DNA from: JBFMCC01 sp037445635 | Lineage (GTDB): Bacteria > Chloroflexota > Anaerolineae > Anaerolineales > Villigracilaceae | Direction: 5' to 3' | DNA: 39,470 bases | Assembly: GCA_037445635.1 (NCBI GenBank) | Contig: JBBIKC010000034.1 | Location: forward strand, 1 to 39,470 | Part shown: piece after piece, positions 1-8,004 of the stretch | Layout: the number at the start of each line of letters is the position of its first letter | Numbering within the stretch: position 1 is the stretch's first letter | Notes under the pieces: generated by a model | Told to the model about the DNA's origin: nothing | Seen by the model: only the letters and a program-made list of their open reading frames with translations | Databases searched by the model: none | Made by a program: the position numbers and the translations under genes

Positions 1-251
1 GGCAGTTGGTCGTTGCGGAAGGCGCGCGAGGTGAGCGTGACCTTCTTCGCCTGTTCGAGCATGGCTTCGAGAATCTTCGGATGAACGTGACCCTGATTGA
101 GCGCGGAGTACGCGCTCAGGCAGTCGAGATATTTCTTCCCGTCCACATCGTAAACCCAAACCCCCTCGCCGCGTTCGATGACCACGTTGAGAGGGTGGTA
201 GTTGTGCGCGCCGTATTGTTCTTCTAAAGCGATGTATTCCTGGGTTTTCAT
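1..251 (-). CDS. rocD: Ornithine aminotransferase, N-terminal part (runs off the left edge)
   Basis: The reverse strand reads from an ATG at 251 to the window edge without a stop, giving about 83 residues. The protein starts MKTQEYIALEEQYGAHNY and continues with VIERGEGVWVYDVDGKKYLD, then LSAYSALNQGHVHPKI. This is the characteristic N-terminus of ornithine-oxo-acid transaminase, a PLP enzyme that converts ornithine and 2-oxoglutarate to glutamate semialdehyde and glutamate in the cytoplasm. An AAGGAAAA ribosome binding site lies a few bases upstream. The catalytic lysine lies outside the window. The gene follows argF on the same strand after 104 bases, so the two probably form an ornithine-handling unit. 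Other class III aminotransferases such as ArgD share the fold, but the EQYGAHNYHP start favours RocD. Confidence 0.88.
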   Translation of the reverse strand, partial: MKTQEYIALEEQYGAHNYHPLNVVIERGEGVWVYDVDGKKYLDCLSAYSALNQGHVHPKILEAMLEQAKKVTLTSRAFRNDQL

Positions 252-266
252 TGGTTTTCCTTTTTC

Positions 267-329
267 ACCGCGAAGAAACCAAGGGCGCGAAGGTGTATCA
301 ATTTCGCGAAGTTCGAGTCTCTTCGCGGT
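267..329. repeat. Inverted repeat in the argF-rocD gap
   Basis: ACCGCGAAGA at 267-276 is matched exactly by its reverse complement TCTTCGCGGT at 320-329. The core CACCGCGAAGAG-like string recurs at about 1303-1314, upstream of argF. This looks like a dispersed intergenic palindromic repeat, not a gene-specific operator. No clear T-tract follows it on either strand. Confidence 0.45.
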
Positions 330-355
330 CTGCGCCGCTTCACGGTGAGAGATCT

Positions 356-1279
356 TTACACCACGCCGAATAAGCGCGCCAGAATCGCCTTCTGGGCATG
401 GAGGCGGTTGTGCGCCTGCGGGAAGATGACCGAGTGCGGGCCGTCGGCCACCTCGTCGGTTAATTCGTGATTGCGGTGCGCGGGCAGGCAGTGCATCACG
501 ATCACGTCCTTGTCCGCTTCGCTGACCAGTTTGGCGTTCACCTGATAGGGCGGGAAGACCTGTTCGCGTTTGGCAGTCTCCTCCTCCTGCCCCATCGAGG
601 TCCACGTGTCGGTGTAGATGACCTGCGCGTTCTTCACGCCCTCGTGCGGGTCGCGGACGAAGCGGAAGGCGGAACCTGTTTCCTTCGCGATGGATTTCAA
701 AATCTCGACCGCCTTCGGATTCATGTCATAACCTTCGGGACAGGCGAGGGTGAAGTTCCAGCCCAGTTTGGCCGAGACGTGCGCCAGCGAGACGGCCACA
801 TTATTTCCATCGCCCACAAAGGCCACGTTCAAGCCTCTGGCCTTTCCGAATTTTTCCTGGATGGTGAGCGCATCGGCCATGCCCTGGCAGGGATGGTTGT
901 AATCGCTCAGCCCGTTGATGACCGGGATGCTCGACCATTTCGCCAGTTCCAGCACATGCTCGTGTTCGAAGACGCGCGCCATCAGCGCGTGGACGTATCC
1001 AGACAGGACCCGCGCCACGTCCGCGATGGATTCGCGCTTGCCGAGGCCGATCTCGTTGGGCGAGAGATACAGCGCGTCGCCGCCGCAGTGACGCATGGCC
1101 ATGTCGAACGAGACGCGCGTCCGCAGGCTGGGTTTCTGGAAGATCATGCCCAATACTTTGCCTTTGAAGAGCGGCGGGTTGCCTTTTTTGAAGTATTCCT
1201 GTTTGAGTTTTACGGCGAGGTCGAGCAATTCCTGAATCTCGGCGGAGGAATAATCGGAAATGGCGAGAAAGTCTTTCAT
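356..1279 (-). CDS. argF: Ornithine carbamoyltransferase
   Basis: The 307-residue product has the usual length of catabolic or anabolic ornithine carbamoyltransferase, which joins carbamoyl phosphate to ornithine to give citrulline in arginine metabolism. Visible signatures are the carbamoyl-phosphate loop KPSLRTRVSF (residues 49-58; the family consensus is STRTR, so Leu replaces the usual Thr), the HPCQ motif at 129-132 and the ornithine-side HCLPAHR motif at 263-269. All are intact. The ATG at 1279 is preceded by AGGAGCC, a good ribosome binding site. The partial rocD gene lies downstream on the same strand, which fits control of ornithine flux. Aspartate carbamoyltransferase is excluded by HCLPAHR. 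A shorter internal reading frame on the same strand is only a shadow. Confidence 0.95.
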   Translation of the reverse strand: MKDFLAISDYSSAEIQELLDLAVKLKQEYFKKGNPPLFKGKVLGMIFQKPSLRTRVSFDMAMRHCGGDALYLSPNEIGLGKRESIADVARVLSGYVHALMARVFEHEHVLELAKWSSIPVINGLSDYNHPCQGMADALTIQEKFGKARGLNVAFVGDGNNVAVSLAHVSAKLGWNFTLACPEGYDMNPKAVEILKSIAKETGSAFRFVRDPHEGVKNAQVIYTDTWTSMGQEEETAKREQVFPPYQVNAKLVSEADKDVIVMHCLPAHRNHELTDEVADGPHSVIFPQAHNRLHAQKAILARLFGVV

Positions 1280-1302
1280 GAAAAGGGCTCCTTGGGGATG
1301 TC

Positions 1303-1362
1303 CACCGCGAAGAGCGCAAAGGTTTTAATCCTGGCGACCTTCGCGTGCTTGGCGGTAAAACT
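1303..1362. repeat. Second copy of the intergenic GCGAAG-type repeat
   Basis: The stretch upstream of argF carries CACCGCGAAGAGCGC near 1303, then CCTTCGCG near 1338 and TGGCGGT near 1350. These are the same building blocks, in the same order, as the 267-329 repeat, but more decayed. Nothing else is evident between 1280 and 1525. Confidence 0.3.
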
Positions 1363-1525
1363 AAAATTTCTCCAAAAGTATATCATGCGGACAAAACGCC
1401 CCATAGTGACGAAAGCATGGGGCCGGTATGACAATCCTACCCCTGCGCCGTCGAAACGTCCCGACGATTCCCGAAATCCAGCGCATTTTCAGTCGAACCT
1501 CCGTGACGGTGCACAACGGCTACGG

Positions 1526-1843
1526 TCAATAGTTGGAAGATGAAGCGATCCAAGCACCGAGGAACCCAAAATACGCAATGAGACAGCAGACGGACACAAC
1601 AATCAACGCGATCTGGATCCAGCCCATTACAATCCCGGCTGTCGCCATGCCGTCACCCGAAGCCCTCGGCGGGACCGAGCGGGTTTCCTTGCGCGCTTCG
1701 TATCCCGTCCAGAGGGCAACGATGCTGGCGATCAACGGGAAGAGGAAGAAGCCGAGGATCCCCGCGATCAGGCTGACGGTTGCCAGCGTGCTGGTGGGCA
1801 GGATGGGGTAATTCATGCTCTGTGGATAGTTTGGTTCGTTCAT
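1526..1843 (-). CDS. DUF4190-like small membrane protein
   Basis: This is a 105-residue protein if translation starts at the ATG at 1843, which has GGGAG just upstream. The open frame extends further 5' but without a ribosome binding site. The N-terminus is proline- and asparagine-rich (MNEPNYPQSMNYPILPTS). Two hydrophobic helices follow: residues about 20-45 (TVSLIAGILGFFLFPLIASI) and about 72-97 (IVMGWIQIALIVVSVCCLIA). This organisation, with the first helix ending before a WTGYEAR segment and a GxxMATAGIVMGW second segment, is typical of DUF4190 (DUF4190 proteins often follow a disordered Pro/Gly-rich head). The function of the family is unknown. It lies alone between argF and the MBL operon. 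Confidence 0.75.
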   Translation of the reverse strand: MNEPNYPQSMNYPILPTSTLATVSLIAGILGFFLFPLIASIVALWTGYEARKETRSVPPRASGDGMATAGIVMGWIQIALIVVSVCCLIAYFGFLGAWIASSSNY

Positions 1844-1877
1844 TCGATGCTCCCAAAAAAGTTTATTAGCCGCGGTT

Positions 1878-1990
1878 TCACTCCAGCGGCCATTGGACAA
1901 TCGCCTTATCAATCTCTTTCGTCACGCGCACCATCTCCATCAACGCGGTCGCGACGCGCTGGGAATGGTCAGTCGCCTCGCATGATAATA
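1878..1990 (-). pseudogene. Possible small ORF or gene remnant
   Basis: In the gap between the DUF4190 gene and the MBL gene, the reverse strand has an open frame ending at a TGA at 1878-1880. Its last 33 codons read EATDHSQRVATALMEMVR followed by VTKEIDKAIVQWPLE. The composition and codon use look coding, but there is no convincing start codon with a ribosome binding site. It may be the tail of a decayed gene or a short peptide starting at TTG. I do not recognise a family. Confidence 0.2.
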
Positions 1991-1996
1991 CATTTA

Positions 1997-2902
1997 TTAC
2001 CCCGCCAGCCTGACCTTACTCCAATACCTCTGCAACCCGTCCGCGCTCATGCCGGGGGGGTTGGCGAGTTCGTAGGCGCGGATAACATCCTCGCTCAGGC
2101 CCTCCTGCCGCGCCTGCGATTCCATCCAGGCGGTGAACTCCGCGCGCAGCTGCTCGATGGGCGGCTCGGAGGGCATTATCTCTTCCAGCCAGCGCTCGGC
2201 GGCGTCGAGTCCCTTTTCCACCTCGCGCAGTTGCCATTCGGGGTTCTCGTAGATGCCGAAATGCGTTGGCGCGATGCGCGCGAATTTTTGCTCACGCAGT
2301 TTAGCCAGCGTGGCGCGCCATTTCCCGATGTGCAGTTCGGGCGGCGGCATGGGCACGCGCAGATACGGAAAGCCGGGGATACGCACCCCGCCCACATCGC
2401 CGCTGAAACAAACATCCTCGAAGAGATAGACGTGATGGTGCTCCGCGTGCCCGGGCGTGGACAGCGCGGTGAAACGCAGATTCCCAATTCGAATCTCCTG
2501 CGCGTCCTCCACGACGTGAAGCCGATCCGCCTCGACGGGCAGGAACTCGCCCCACAGCGCCTCCATCCGATCTCCGTAGATGCGCGTTGCGGAAGCGAGT
2601 AGTTTTTCGGGGTTGAGCATATGCGGCGCGCCGACGGGATGCACATAGATTTGCGCGCCGTAACGCGAGAGCCGTCCCGCCGCGCCGGCGTGGTCGAGGT
2701 GGATGTGCGTGAGCAGGACGTGAGTCACGTCCGCGAGGGAGAGGCCTTCGAGGCGCAGGCCAGCCTCAAGTCCCGCGAGAGTCGAGCCCGGTCCGCTTTC
2801 GATCAGCACCACCGCGCCGCCGTCCCGAATCAGATACGACGCGATGGCCTGGGTCTTGTTCTGAAAATTCAAGTCAAGTGTGACAATACTGGTCTTTGCC
2901 AT
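1997..2902 (-). CDS. MBL-fold metallo-hydrolase
   Basis: The 301-residue protein is a metallo-beta-lactamase-fold hydrolase of the glyoxalase II-like type. It has the metal-binding THIHLDH motif (His66, His68, Asp70, His71), a second-shell STPGHAEHHH segment (His152) and the FSGDVGG motif (Asp169), then PTHFG near residue 214. This is a full dinuclear zinc site. The C-terminal ~80 residues are helical and resemble the DNA-uptake or thioesterase-like subfamily of soluble hydrolases; the substrate cannot be told from sequence. Its ATG at 2902 lies 34 bases inside the end of the DUF58 gene, so it is very likely translated in the same operon as MoxR and DUF58. No signal peptide is visible, so it should be cytoplasmic. 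Confidence 0.85.
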   Translation of the reverse strand: MAKTSIVTLDLNFQNKTQAIASYLIRDGGAVVLIESGPGSTLAGLEAGLRLEGLSLADVTHVLLTHIHLDHAGAAGRLSRYGAQIYVHPVGAPHMLNPEKLLASATRIYGDRMEALWGEFLPVEADRLHVVEDAQEIRIGNLRFTALSTPGHAEHHHVYLFEDVCFSGDVGGVRIPGFPYLRVPMPPPELHIGKWRATLAKLREQKFARIAPTHFGIYENPEWQLREVEKGLDAAERWLEEIMPSEPPIEQLRAEFTAWMESQARQEGLSEDVIRAYELANPPGMSADGLQRYWSKVRLAG

Positions 2903-4181
2903 GTGCGGGGTTCCTGGACCATATGGGCCGCGCCGAACGAGGAAAGCGCTTGGCCGAGGTCGGCGTCGCAGTGAATCGGACAGACGAGCACGCCGCGGTC
3001 GGTCAGGGCTCGGACGAGCATCTCCGCGCCGCGCTTCCCGCCGAAGGTGTCCGCCGCGAGATGCACGACGACGGGGTGCAGACTGCGGCGCTGTAGATCG
3101 TCCACGGCGACGAGCAGGTCGGACGAGGTGGTAGGCGTGACAAGGATGACGCTGGAGCCTGTGGGCAGTTGCCCGGCCTGCGCACCCGCCAGCCCGGCCA
3201 GCGAAAGCCTGCCCTCCGCTTCCAGGTAGGCCAGCGTTTCGAGGATCTTGCTTTCCTGGCGCTCGCTGTGTTCGGCCGGTATCGAAGTGTAGGTGCGGCC
3301 CGCGGCCACAAGCCCGACGGCGCGTTTTTGTCCGATGTAATAATGTGTGAGCGATGCGGCGATGCTGATGGCATATTCCAGGGTGGACGGCGGCAGGGTG
3401 AATTTGGGTTTCCTGCCGAACAGCCAGTCCAGCCGGGCCTGCGGGATTTCGTGCGGCCGCTCGGCGTGAACCGTCTTCTGAATATCGAGCATGATCCAGA
3501 TTTCGGTGCGCGGGTCCTGCTCGAACTCCTTCACCATCAACTGGCCGCGGCGGGCGGTGGTGGGCCAGTGGATGCGTTTGAGCGGGTCGCCGTGAACATA
3601 CTCGCGCACGCCCGAGGCGTGCGGCGTCACGTCGAGGGATTTGCGGCGAATGACCTGTCCGCCGGGCAGGAGGCCGGGCGGCGCGGGAAAGCTGTCCACC
3701 TCGAAGAGCATCGGCAGGACGACAACCGCCTCATGGCCGGGAAACTGCCTGCTGGCGCGAAAGATGCCGAACGGATCGCCCGTGGTGAGCAGGGTCGGAC
3801 CGAGCGGGAAGCGGCCGCGGCGGATGAGCCAGGTGCGGGCAATGTAGGAACGCGACCGTCCGCCGCCGATGCGCGTGAGCAAACGCGAGCCCGAAGCGCC
3901 CGGCATGGACGACTGGTTTTCCACGACGACCGAATAGGAAAGAAAACGGCTGTTGTTGACGATCTCGAAGTGTTCCTCGAACACGTCGCCCACGCTGGCT
4001 TTCTGCAGGCGGGCGCGGCGGCGGACGGTCAACCCGACCAGCGAGAGCCGAGTCCACAACAAGGCGGAGAGCGCGAGCAGGATGCCCAGGTAGAGGATGC
4101 GCGAATACAGCGCCGCGCCGGTGACCAGGGAACCGATCAAACCGACAGTGAACAGGACGACGGCAAGAACGCGCCCGCTCG

Positions 4182-4185
<4 letters not shown>
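2869..4185 (-). CDS. DUF58 domain membrane protein
   Basis: The 438-residue protein starts with two hydrophobic helices (about residues 5-27 and 29-46). A beta-rich region follows, then the DUF58 signature REYVHGDPLKRIHW at 194-207 and TARRGQLMVKEFE after it, and finally a von-Willebrand-A-like C-terminal half. DUF58 proteins are regularly encoded next to MoxR AAA+ ATPases and are thought to act with them as membrane-linked chaperone or metal-insertion systems. The gene overlaps the upstream MoxR gene by 4 bases (ATGA) and the downstream MBL gene by 34 bases. This indicates strict translational coupling. The exact client of this MoxR-DUF58 pair is unknown. No transglutaminase or VWA partner gene follows, which is a common arrangement elsewhere. 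Confidence 0.88.
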
Positions 4186-5153
<968 letters not shown>

Positions 5154-5229
5154 GCGGGTTCCTTTGAATGGGATGGCCTGATTTTACTGTGTGTCCATCA
5201 AGACGGGCAAGTGCAGGGGGCTTTTCGAG

Positions 5230-5235
5230 TATAAT
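5230..5235 (+). promoter_or_regulatory. -10 box of the tRNA-Arg promoter
   Basis: TATAAT sits ten bases before the first base of the mature tRNA. No consensus -35 element is seen 16-18 bases upstream, so the assignment rests on the perfect -10 box and its position. Confidence 0.5.
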
Positions 5236-5244
5236 CCCAGCCGA

Positions 5245-5317
5245 GCCCCCGTAGCTCAATGGACAGAGTAACGGACTTCGAATCCGGTGGTTGAGAGTTC
5301 GACCCTCTCCGGGGGCG
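5245..5317 (+). tRNA. tRNA-Arg (anticodon UCG)
   Basis: A 73-base cloverleaf can be folded by eye. The acceptor stem GCCCCCG pairs with CGGGGGC, the D arm is GCTC/GAGT, the anticodon loop CTTCGAA carries TCG, and the T arm GAGAG/CTCTC surrounds TTCGACC. The anticodon reads CGA (arginine). The first anticodon-stem pair (27-43) is an A-G mismatch; the rest pair. No CCA is encoded: the gene reads G at the discriminator position and then CA. The 3' 58 bases of the gene plus one more base are duplicated at 14059, so the 3' part present here was supplied by the integrated element. Confidence 0.95.
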
Positions 5318-5318
5318 C
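5260..5318 (+). repeat. attL: tRNA-derived 59-bp direct repeat, left copy
   Basis: The 59 bases from TGGACAGAGTAACGG to GGGGGCGC are identical to 14059-14117. The flanks differ on both sides (CAA before the repeat here, GGC at the right copy; A after it here, C at the right copy). The copy covers the anticodon arm, T arm and 3' acceptor strand of tRNA-Arg. It marks the left crossover region of an integrated element. Confidence 0.93.
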
Positions 5319-5377
5319 ACAAAGCCAAAGCGGTATGTCTTCATCTGTAAGCGTGTTTGCAGAAAGGCAGACCGCTT

Positions 5378-6316
5378 ATGTTACAGCAAGAGACACAAAA
5401 CCAGAGGACTCTTGAATTTGCACAGGGCGGATACATAGCCATTGCCGCCGACGCGTTCCTGAAAGACAGGAAAGCAAGCGGCCTCGTTCCCAACACAATC
5501 GAGTTTTACGAATTGCGCTTGAGGCAGTTTATCGCGTATTGCGACGCGCAAGCCGTCACGCTCGTACAAGACCTGACAGCGGACTTCCTACGCGGCTACC
5601 TGCTGGCCTGTGCAGAGACGCACAACGCGGGCGGCACACACGCGGCCTTTAGAACCTTGCGCGCCTTCCTCCGCTGGTTGGAAGCCGAAGAAGTAATGCC
5701 GCCAGAGTGGAAGAACCCAATCCGAAAATTGAAAGCCCCCAAACTCCCGCAAGAGCCGTTAGAGCCTATCGCATTGGAGAACGTGACCGCGCTCATTGCC
5801 TCATGCAAGGCAGGCGACAACGCGGAGCGCGACAAGGCGATATTCCTGCTGTTGCTCGATACTGGCTTGAGAGCGCAGGAACTTTGCGACCTAAACTTGA
5901 CCGACCTTGACGCCTACACGGGCGCGCTACTCGTGAGACAGGGCAAGGGCAGGAAACCGCGCACGGTCTACATAAGCCGAACCACGCGGCGGGCATTGCG
6001 CGCATATCTGCGGACGCGTAGCGACTCATGCCCCGCCCTGTTTGCGACCGTCCACGCCGAGCGACTGACCTATACAGGCTTGCGCGAAATCCTACGCCGC
6101 CGAAGCCGTGACGCCAGCCTGAAACCGGAGCCGACCTTACACCAATTCAGGCGCGCTTTTGCGTTGAACTTCCTCCGCAACGGCGGCGACGTGTTCACCC
6201 TGCAAAGGCTTTTAGGCCATGCAGACTTAAGCGTCTTACGCCGCTATCTCGCACAGACCAACCAAGACCTGCAAGAGGCACACGCGCGGCATAGCCCGGT
6301 CGAAAAACTACGATGA
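5378..6316 (+). CDS. Tyrosine recombinase (integrase) of the tRNA-Arg element
   Basis: Starting at the ATG at 5378 the protein has 312 residues. An upstream TTG at 5357 is in frame but has no ribosome binding site, whereas AAAGG precedes the ATG. Residues about 20-105 form a SAM-like core-binding domain (LVPNTIEFYELRLRQFIAYC). The catalytic domain shows Arg165 (DTGLRAQEL), Lys190 or Lys193 (QGKGRK), His255 and Arg258 (LHQFRR), His281 (LLGHADL) and the nucleophile Tyr290 (LRRYL). All catalytic positions are present, so the enzyme looks active. It is of the XerC/D-like short type. Its position against attL is typical of site-specific integration into a tRNA. The 3' end overlaps a convergent small membrane protein gene by 9 bases. 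Confidence 0.95.
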   Translation: MLQQETQNQRTLEFAQGGYIAIAADAFLKDRKASGLVPNTIEFYELRLRQFIAYCDAQAVTLVQDLTADFLRGYLLACAETHNAGGTHAAFRTLRAFLRWLEAEEVMPPEWKNPIRKLKAPKLPQEPLEPIALENVTALIASCKAGDNAERDKAIFLLLLDTGLRAQELCDLNLTDLDAYTGALLVRQGKGRKPRTVYISRTTRRALRAYLRTRSDSCPALFATVHAERLTYTGLREILRRRSRDASLKPEPTLHQFRRAFALNFLRNGGDVFTLQRLLGHADLSVLRRYLAQTNQDLQEAHARHSPVEKLR

Positions 6317-6586
6317 CGGCGAAGCCAGTTGTTTGTTATATTCCTTCGCTTGGCTGTAAACGTCAAACAGGGAAACAATCCAGAGAATTGCTAGAAGATA
6401 AGGATTGTATTCCCGAAGTCCCCACGCCGTCATAGGGATTAAACTGAACAACTGAATCCCAAAGACTACGGCAAAACGCAACCACTTGCCAATATAGATA
6501 TAGCCAAGTCCCATAACAAGCGGGAAGCAGTTGAGAAGAACGGCAAGCCATACGGCTTTAGGCTTTGACGGTTGCTTTGTTTCCAT
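6308..6586 (-). CDS. Small three-helix membrane protein
   Basis: The 92-residue product begins METKQPSKPKAVWLAVLLN and has about three hydrophobic segments (roughly 11-32, 36-56 and 62-76) linked by short loops with GYIYIGKWLR. The GLGYIYIGKW pattern recalls TM2-like or DUF-type small membrane proteins, but I cannot assign a family. GGAGGTGTGCT precedes the ATG at 6586, a strong ribosome binding site. It is the only minus-strand gene in the element. It is divergent from the 58-residue membrane protein at 6687 and convergent with the integrase. Candidate roles such as superinfection exclusion or immunity are guesses from position only. Confidence 0.7.
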   Translation of the reverse strand: METKQPSKPKAVWLAVLLNCFPLVMGLGYIYIGKWLRFAVVFGIQLFSLIPMTAWGLREYNPYLLAILWIVSLFDVYSQAKEYNKQLASPSS

Positions 6587-6686
6587 AGCACACCTCCATT
6601 TTGCTTTTTATTATCGCACAAAATAGGAAATTTTAGATAAGCCAAAACCGCAGAAAAGTTGTAGAATAAAACGAGAAGGAGACAGT

Positions 6687-6863
6687 ATGGGAACAAACGC
6701 AACCGCTTTGCTAATAATCGCAGCCCTGTTGGGGGGATTATGGTTCGTCCTCAAAAGAAATCCCTGGTTCGCGGAAATGTTTGCTACGCAAGCAGTCAGG
6801 CGCATATTAATCGCAATTGCTATCCTAATCGTTTTTTACCTTATTGCCGTTTCGACAAAATAG
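6687..6863 (+). CDS. 58-residue two-helix membrane protein
   Basis: ATG at 6687 follows an excellent AAGGAG ribosome binding site with five-base spacing. The frame ends at TAG 6861-6863. The protein starts MGTNATALLIIAALLGGLWF and has a second hydrophobic segment, RRILIAIAILIVFYLIAV, near its C-terminus. The two helices are separated by a short basic-aromatic loop (KRNPWFAEMFATQAVRR). Tiny two-helix proteins in phage-like elements can be holins, pilus-like or coat-like proteins, but nothing specific is visible. An overlapping frame, 6740-6955, shares part of the DNA and ends in LHTEKLPPKGDKVEKLPI. It has no ribosome binding site, but its tail looks somewhat coding, so a downstream remnant is possible. 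Confidence 0.6.
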   Translation: MGTNATALLIIAALLGGLWFVLKRNPWFAEMFATQAVRRILIAIAILIVFYLIAVSTK

Positions 6864-7004
6864 CCCTGCTGAATAACGGAACACAGACCTACCGCGAGTT
6901 ACACACGGAGAAACTTCCTCCCAAAGGGGACAAAGTGGAAAAGTTGCCAATCTAAAGTTGTCGGACAATTACCTTAAAAAAAGAAAATCTGTTCCATCCA
7001 ACTA

Positions 7005-7034
7005 TTGACCTTTTTAATCGTTCAGCCTTATAAT
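7005..7034 (+). promoter_or_regulatory. Near-consensus sigma-70 promoter
   Basis: TTGACC at 7005-7010 and TATAAT at 7029-7034 are separated by 18 bases. Transcription should begin near 7041. It lies in a 371-base gene-free stretch (6864-7234) and is immediately followed by a terminator-like hairpin. It therefore either makes a short RNA or drives the downstream genes through an attenuator. Confidence 0.75.
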
Positions 7035-7040
7035 CGGCGT

Positions 7041-7125
7041 TACCACCAAGTTGCCGTTGAATAATAGCGACGAACAAGGAGAAGATACCGCATAGTGCGG
7101 CGTCAACCATGTTCGTCGCTTTTTG
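7041..7125 (+). ncRNA. Candidate ~80-nt small RNA or transcription attenuator
   Basis: Directly after the promoter, AGCGACGAAC (7066-7075) pairs perfectly with GTTCGTCGCT (7111-7120), followed by a run of five T ending at 7124, like an intrinsic terminator. Inside, CCGCA (7088-7092) pairs with TGCGG (7096-7100) around a TAG loop. The internal loop contains AAGGAGAAGA, an exposed purine-rich tract. A transcript from about 7041 to 7125 would be a compact sRNA. Alternatively the hairpin is an attenuator controlling the operon from 7235. No matching family is recognised. Confidence 0.55.
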
Positions 7126-7149
7126 TTTATCCACGTCACCCAACAAAAA

Positions 7150-7180
7150 ACCTCTCACCTGTTACGAGCAGGTGAGAGGT
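7150..7180 (-). terminator. 12-bp perfect hairpin with T-run on the minus strand
   Basis: ACCTCTCACCTG (7150-7161) pairs exactly with CAGGTGAGAGGT (7169-7180) across a 7-base loop. On the minus strand the stem is followed by six T (complement of 7145-7150), so it would terminate leftward transcription. On the plus strand it lies in the leader of the 7235 gene and could be a regulatory stem. Confidence 0.5.
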
Positions 7181-7234
7181 GAAAGGGAGACGACAAACCA
7201 ATAGCCCGAAGAGGCAAAGGAATTTCATCTCGCC

Positions 7235-7651
7235 ATGAAGAATTATAAACCATCTCAAGACATTACGCCCATCCTGCTTAATGGCAAGCAGGTTGCCGTC
7301 CTGCGGGGGAATCTACTGGACATTCGCAAACACCGTGAACACTTCCTCTACCTCAAGGACGATGCCGCCGTTTTACAGCGAACCGTCTGTATTGCCAATG
7401 AGACGCTACGGCTTGCCCGCCACGCGTCCATTGTTCAGGTGACCGACCTCGACAACAAGGTCAGATTCACGATTAGCCGCGCCGACTTCGACAAACATTC
7501 TTTTGAGTGGCACACCCCCGGCTGGGACGTACAGCGCGCGTGCTACCTGAAATACTTCGCCTCGACCGCGCCACACCAAAAGAACTATCCCGTAAGCGTG
7601 CAGGCCGAGCCGTTGCGATTCCCGTCGCAGTTACCGCTTTTCTCAACATGA
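7235..7651 (+). CDS. Element protein of unknown function, 138 residues
   Basis: The product starts MKNYKPSQDITPILLNGKQV. It looks like a compact, mostly beta soluble domain without signal peptide or membrane helix. Notable stretches are LLDIRKHREHFLYLKDDAAV, RFTISRADFDKHSFEW and a C-terminal tail ending FPSQLPLFST. There are only two cysteines and no motif that I recognise. A weak AAAGGA lies about 12 bases before the ATG. It is the first gene downstream of the 7005 promoter and hairpins, and leads a run of three tightly spaced small genes (7235, 7660, 7883). A role tied to element regulation is possible from position but is not shown by the sequence. Confidence 0.7.
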   Translation: MKNYKPSQDITPILLNGKQVAVLRGNLLDIRKHREHFLYLKDDAAVLQRTVCIANETLRLARHASIVQVTDLDNKVRFTISRADFDKHSFEWHTPGWDVQRACYLKYFASTAPHQKNYPVSVQAEPLRFPSQLPLFST

Positions 7652-7659
7652 GGTGAAAA

Positions 7660-7881
7660 ATGAAAAACCCAATAATTATCTTGGCGACTAACAACGTTGC
7701 TCGCAAAGAGAGTTGCCCTGTGTGCGGCGGAATTGCAGACGCGGAAGTCCCGTTTGAATTATTCCTTGACGGGACGCGTAAAGTCGTATGCGACGTATGC
7801 GCCAAAAAACACGCACCCGAACTGAAAGCGGCTCGCAACTTCCTGTACGAGCGATTCGCTTTGGCATGGGGGAGCGCATAA
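7660..7881 (+). CDS. Small zinc-ribbon protein
   Basis: The 73-residue protein has two CxxC pairs, SCPVCGG and VCDVCAKKHAPEL, about 25 residues apart. This is a typical four-cysteine zinc ribbon. The rest is short: an N-terminal strand (MKNPIIILATNNVARKES) and a C-terminal helix (NFLYERFALAWG). GAGGTG lies just upstream of the ATG. Small zinc ribbons of this kind in mobile elements are often nucleic-acid-binding or adaptor proteins, but the function here is unknown. The gene is 8 bases after the 7235 gene and 1 base before the next ORF, so the three form a unit. Confidence 0.72.
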   Translation: MKNPIIILATNNVARKESCPVCGGIADAEVPFELFLDGTRKVVCDVCAKKHAPELKAARNFLYERFALAWGSA

Positions 7882-7882
7882 C

Positions 7883-8002
7883 ATGACCGCCCGCGCTACC
7901 GTTGCAATTGAACTGCCCAAAGAGGCCGTAATCTGGCCCTCGATGGGTGTTTTCAGTTGGGGAACAAAGCACGGCGGCGCGTGGCGGCTGAGATGGGAAT
8001 AA
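7883..8002 (+). CDS. 39-residue mini-ORF ahead of the structured RNA block
   Basis: ATG at 7883 lies one base after the stop of the zinc-ribbon gene and the frame ends with TAA at 8000-8002. The peptide is MTARATVAIELPKEAVIWPS followed by MGVFSWGTKHGGAWRLRWE. Its codon use (GCC, CGC, CTG, GGC) matches the neighbouring genes, and GGGGGAGCG precedes the start. It may be a real small protein or the translated lead into the hairpin region that begins two bases later. It contains aromatic and basic residues but no recognised motif. Confidence 0.5.
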   Translation: MTARATVAIELPKEAVIWPSMGVFSWGTKHGGAWRLRWE

Positions 8003-8004
8003 AC

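Noticed and set aside
467..1543. Long open frame on the plus strand, antisense to argF
   Set aside because: It is the GC-rich shadow of argF, has no ribosome binding site and no recognisable domain.
6740..6955. 71-codon frame overlapping the 58-residue membrane protein gene
   Set aside because: No ribosome binding site, and its first half re-reads a better supported gene in another frame.
6952..7158. Minus-strand 68-codon frame across the sRNA region
   Set aside because: It runs through a promoter and two perfect hairpins and has no ribosome binding site.
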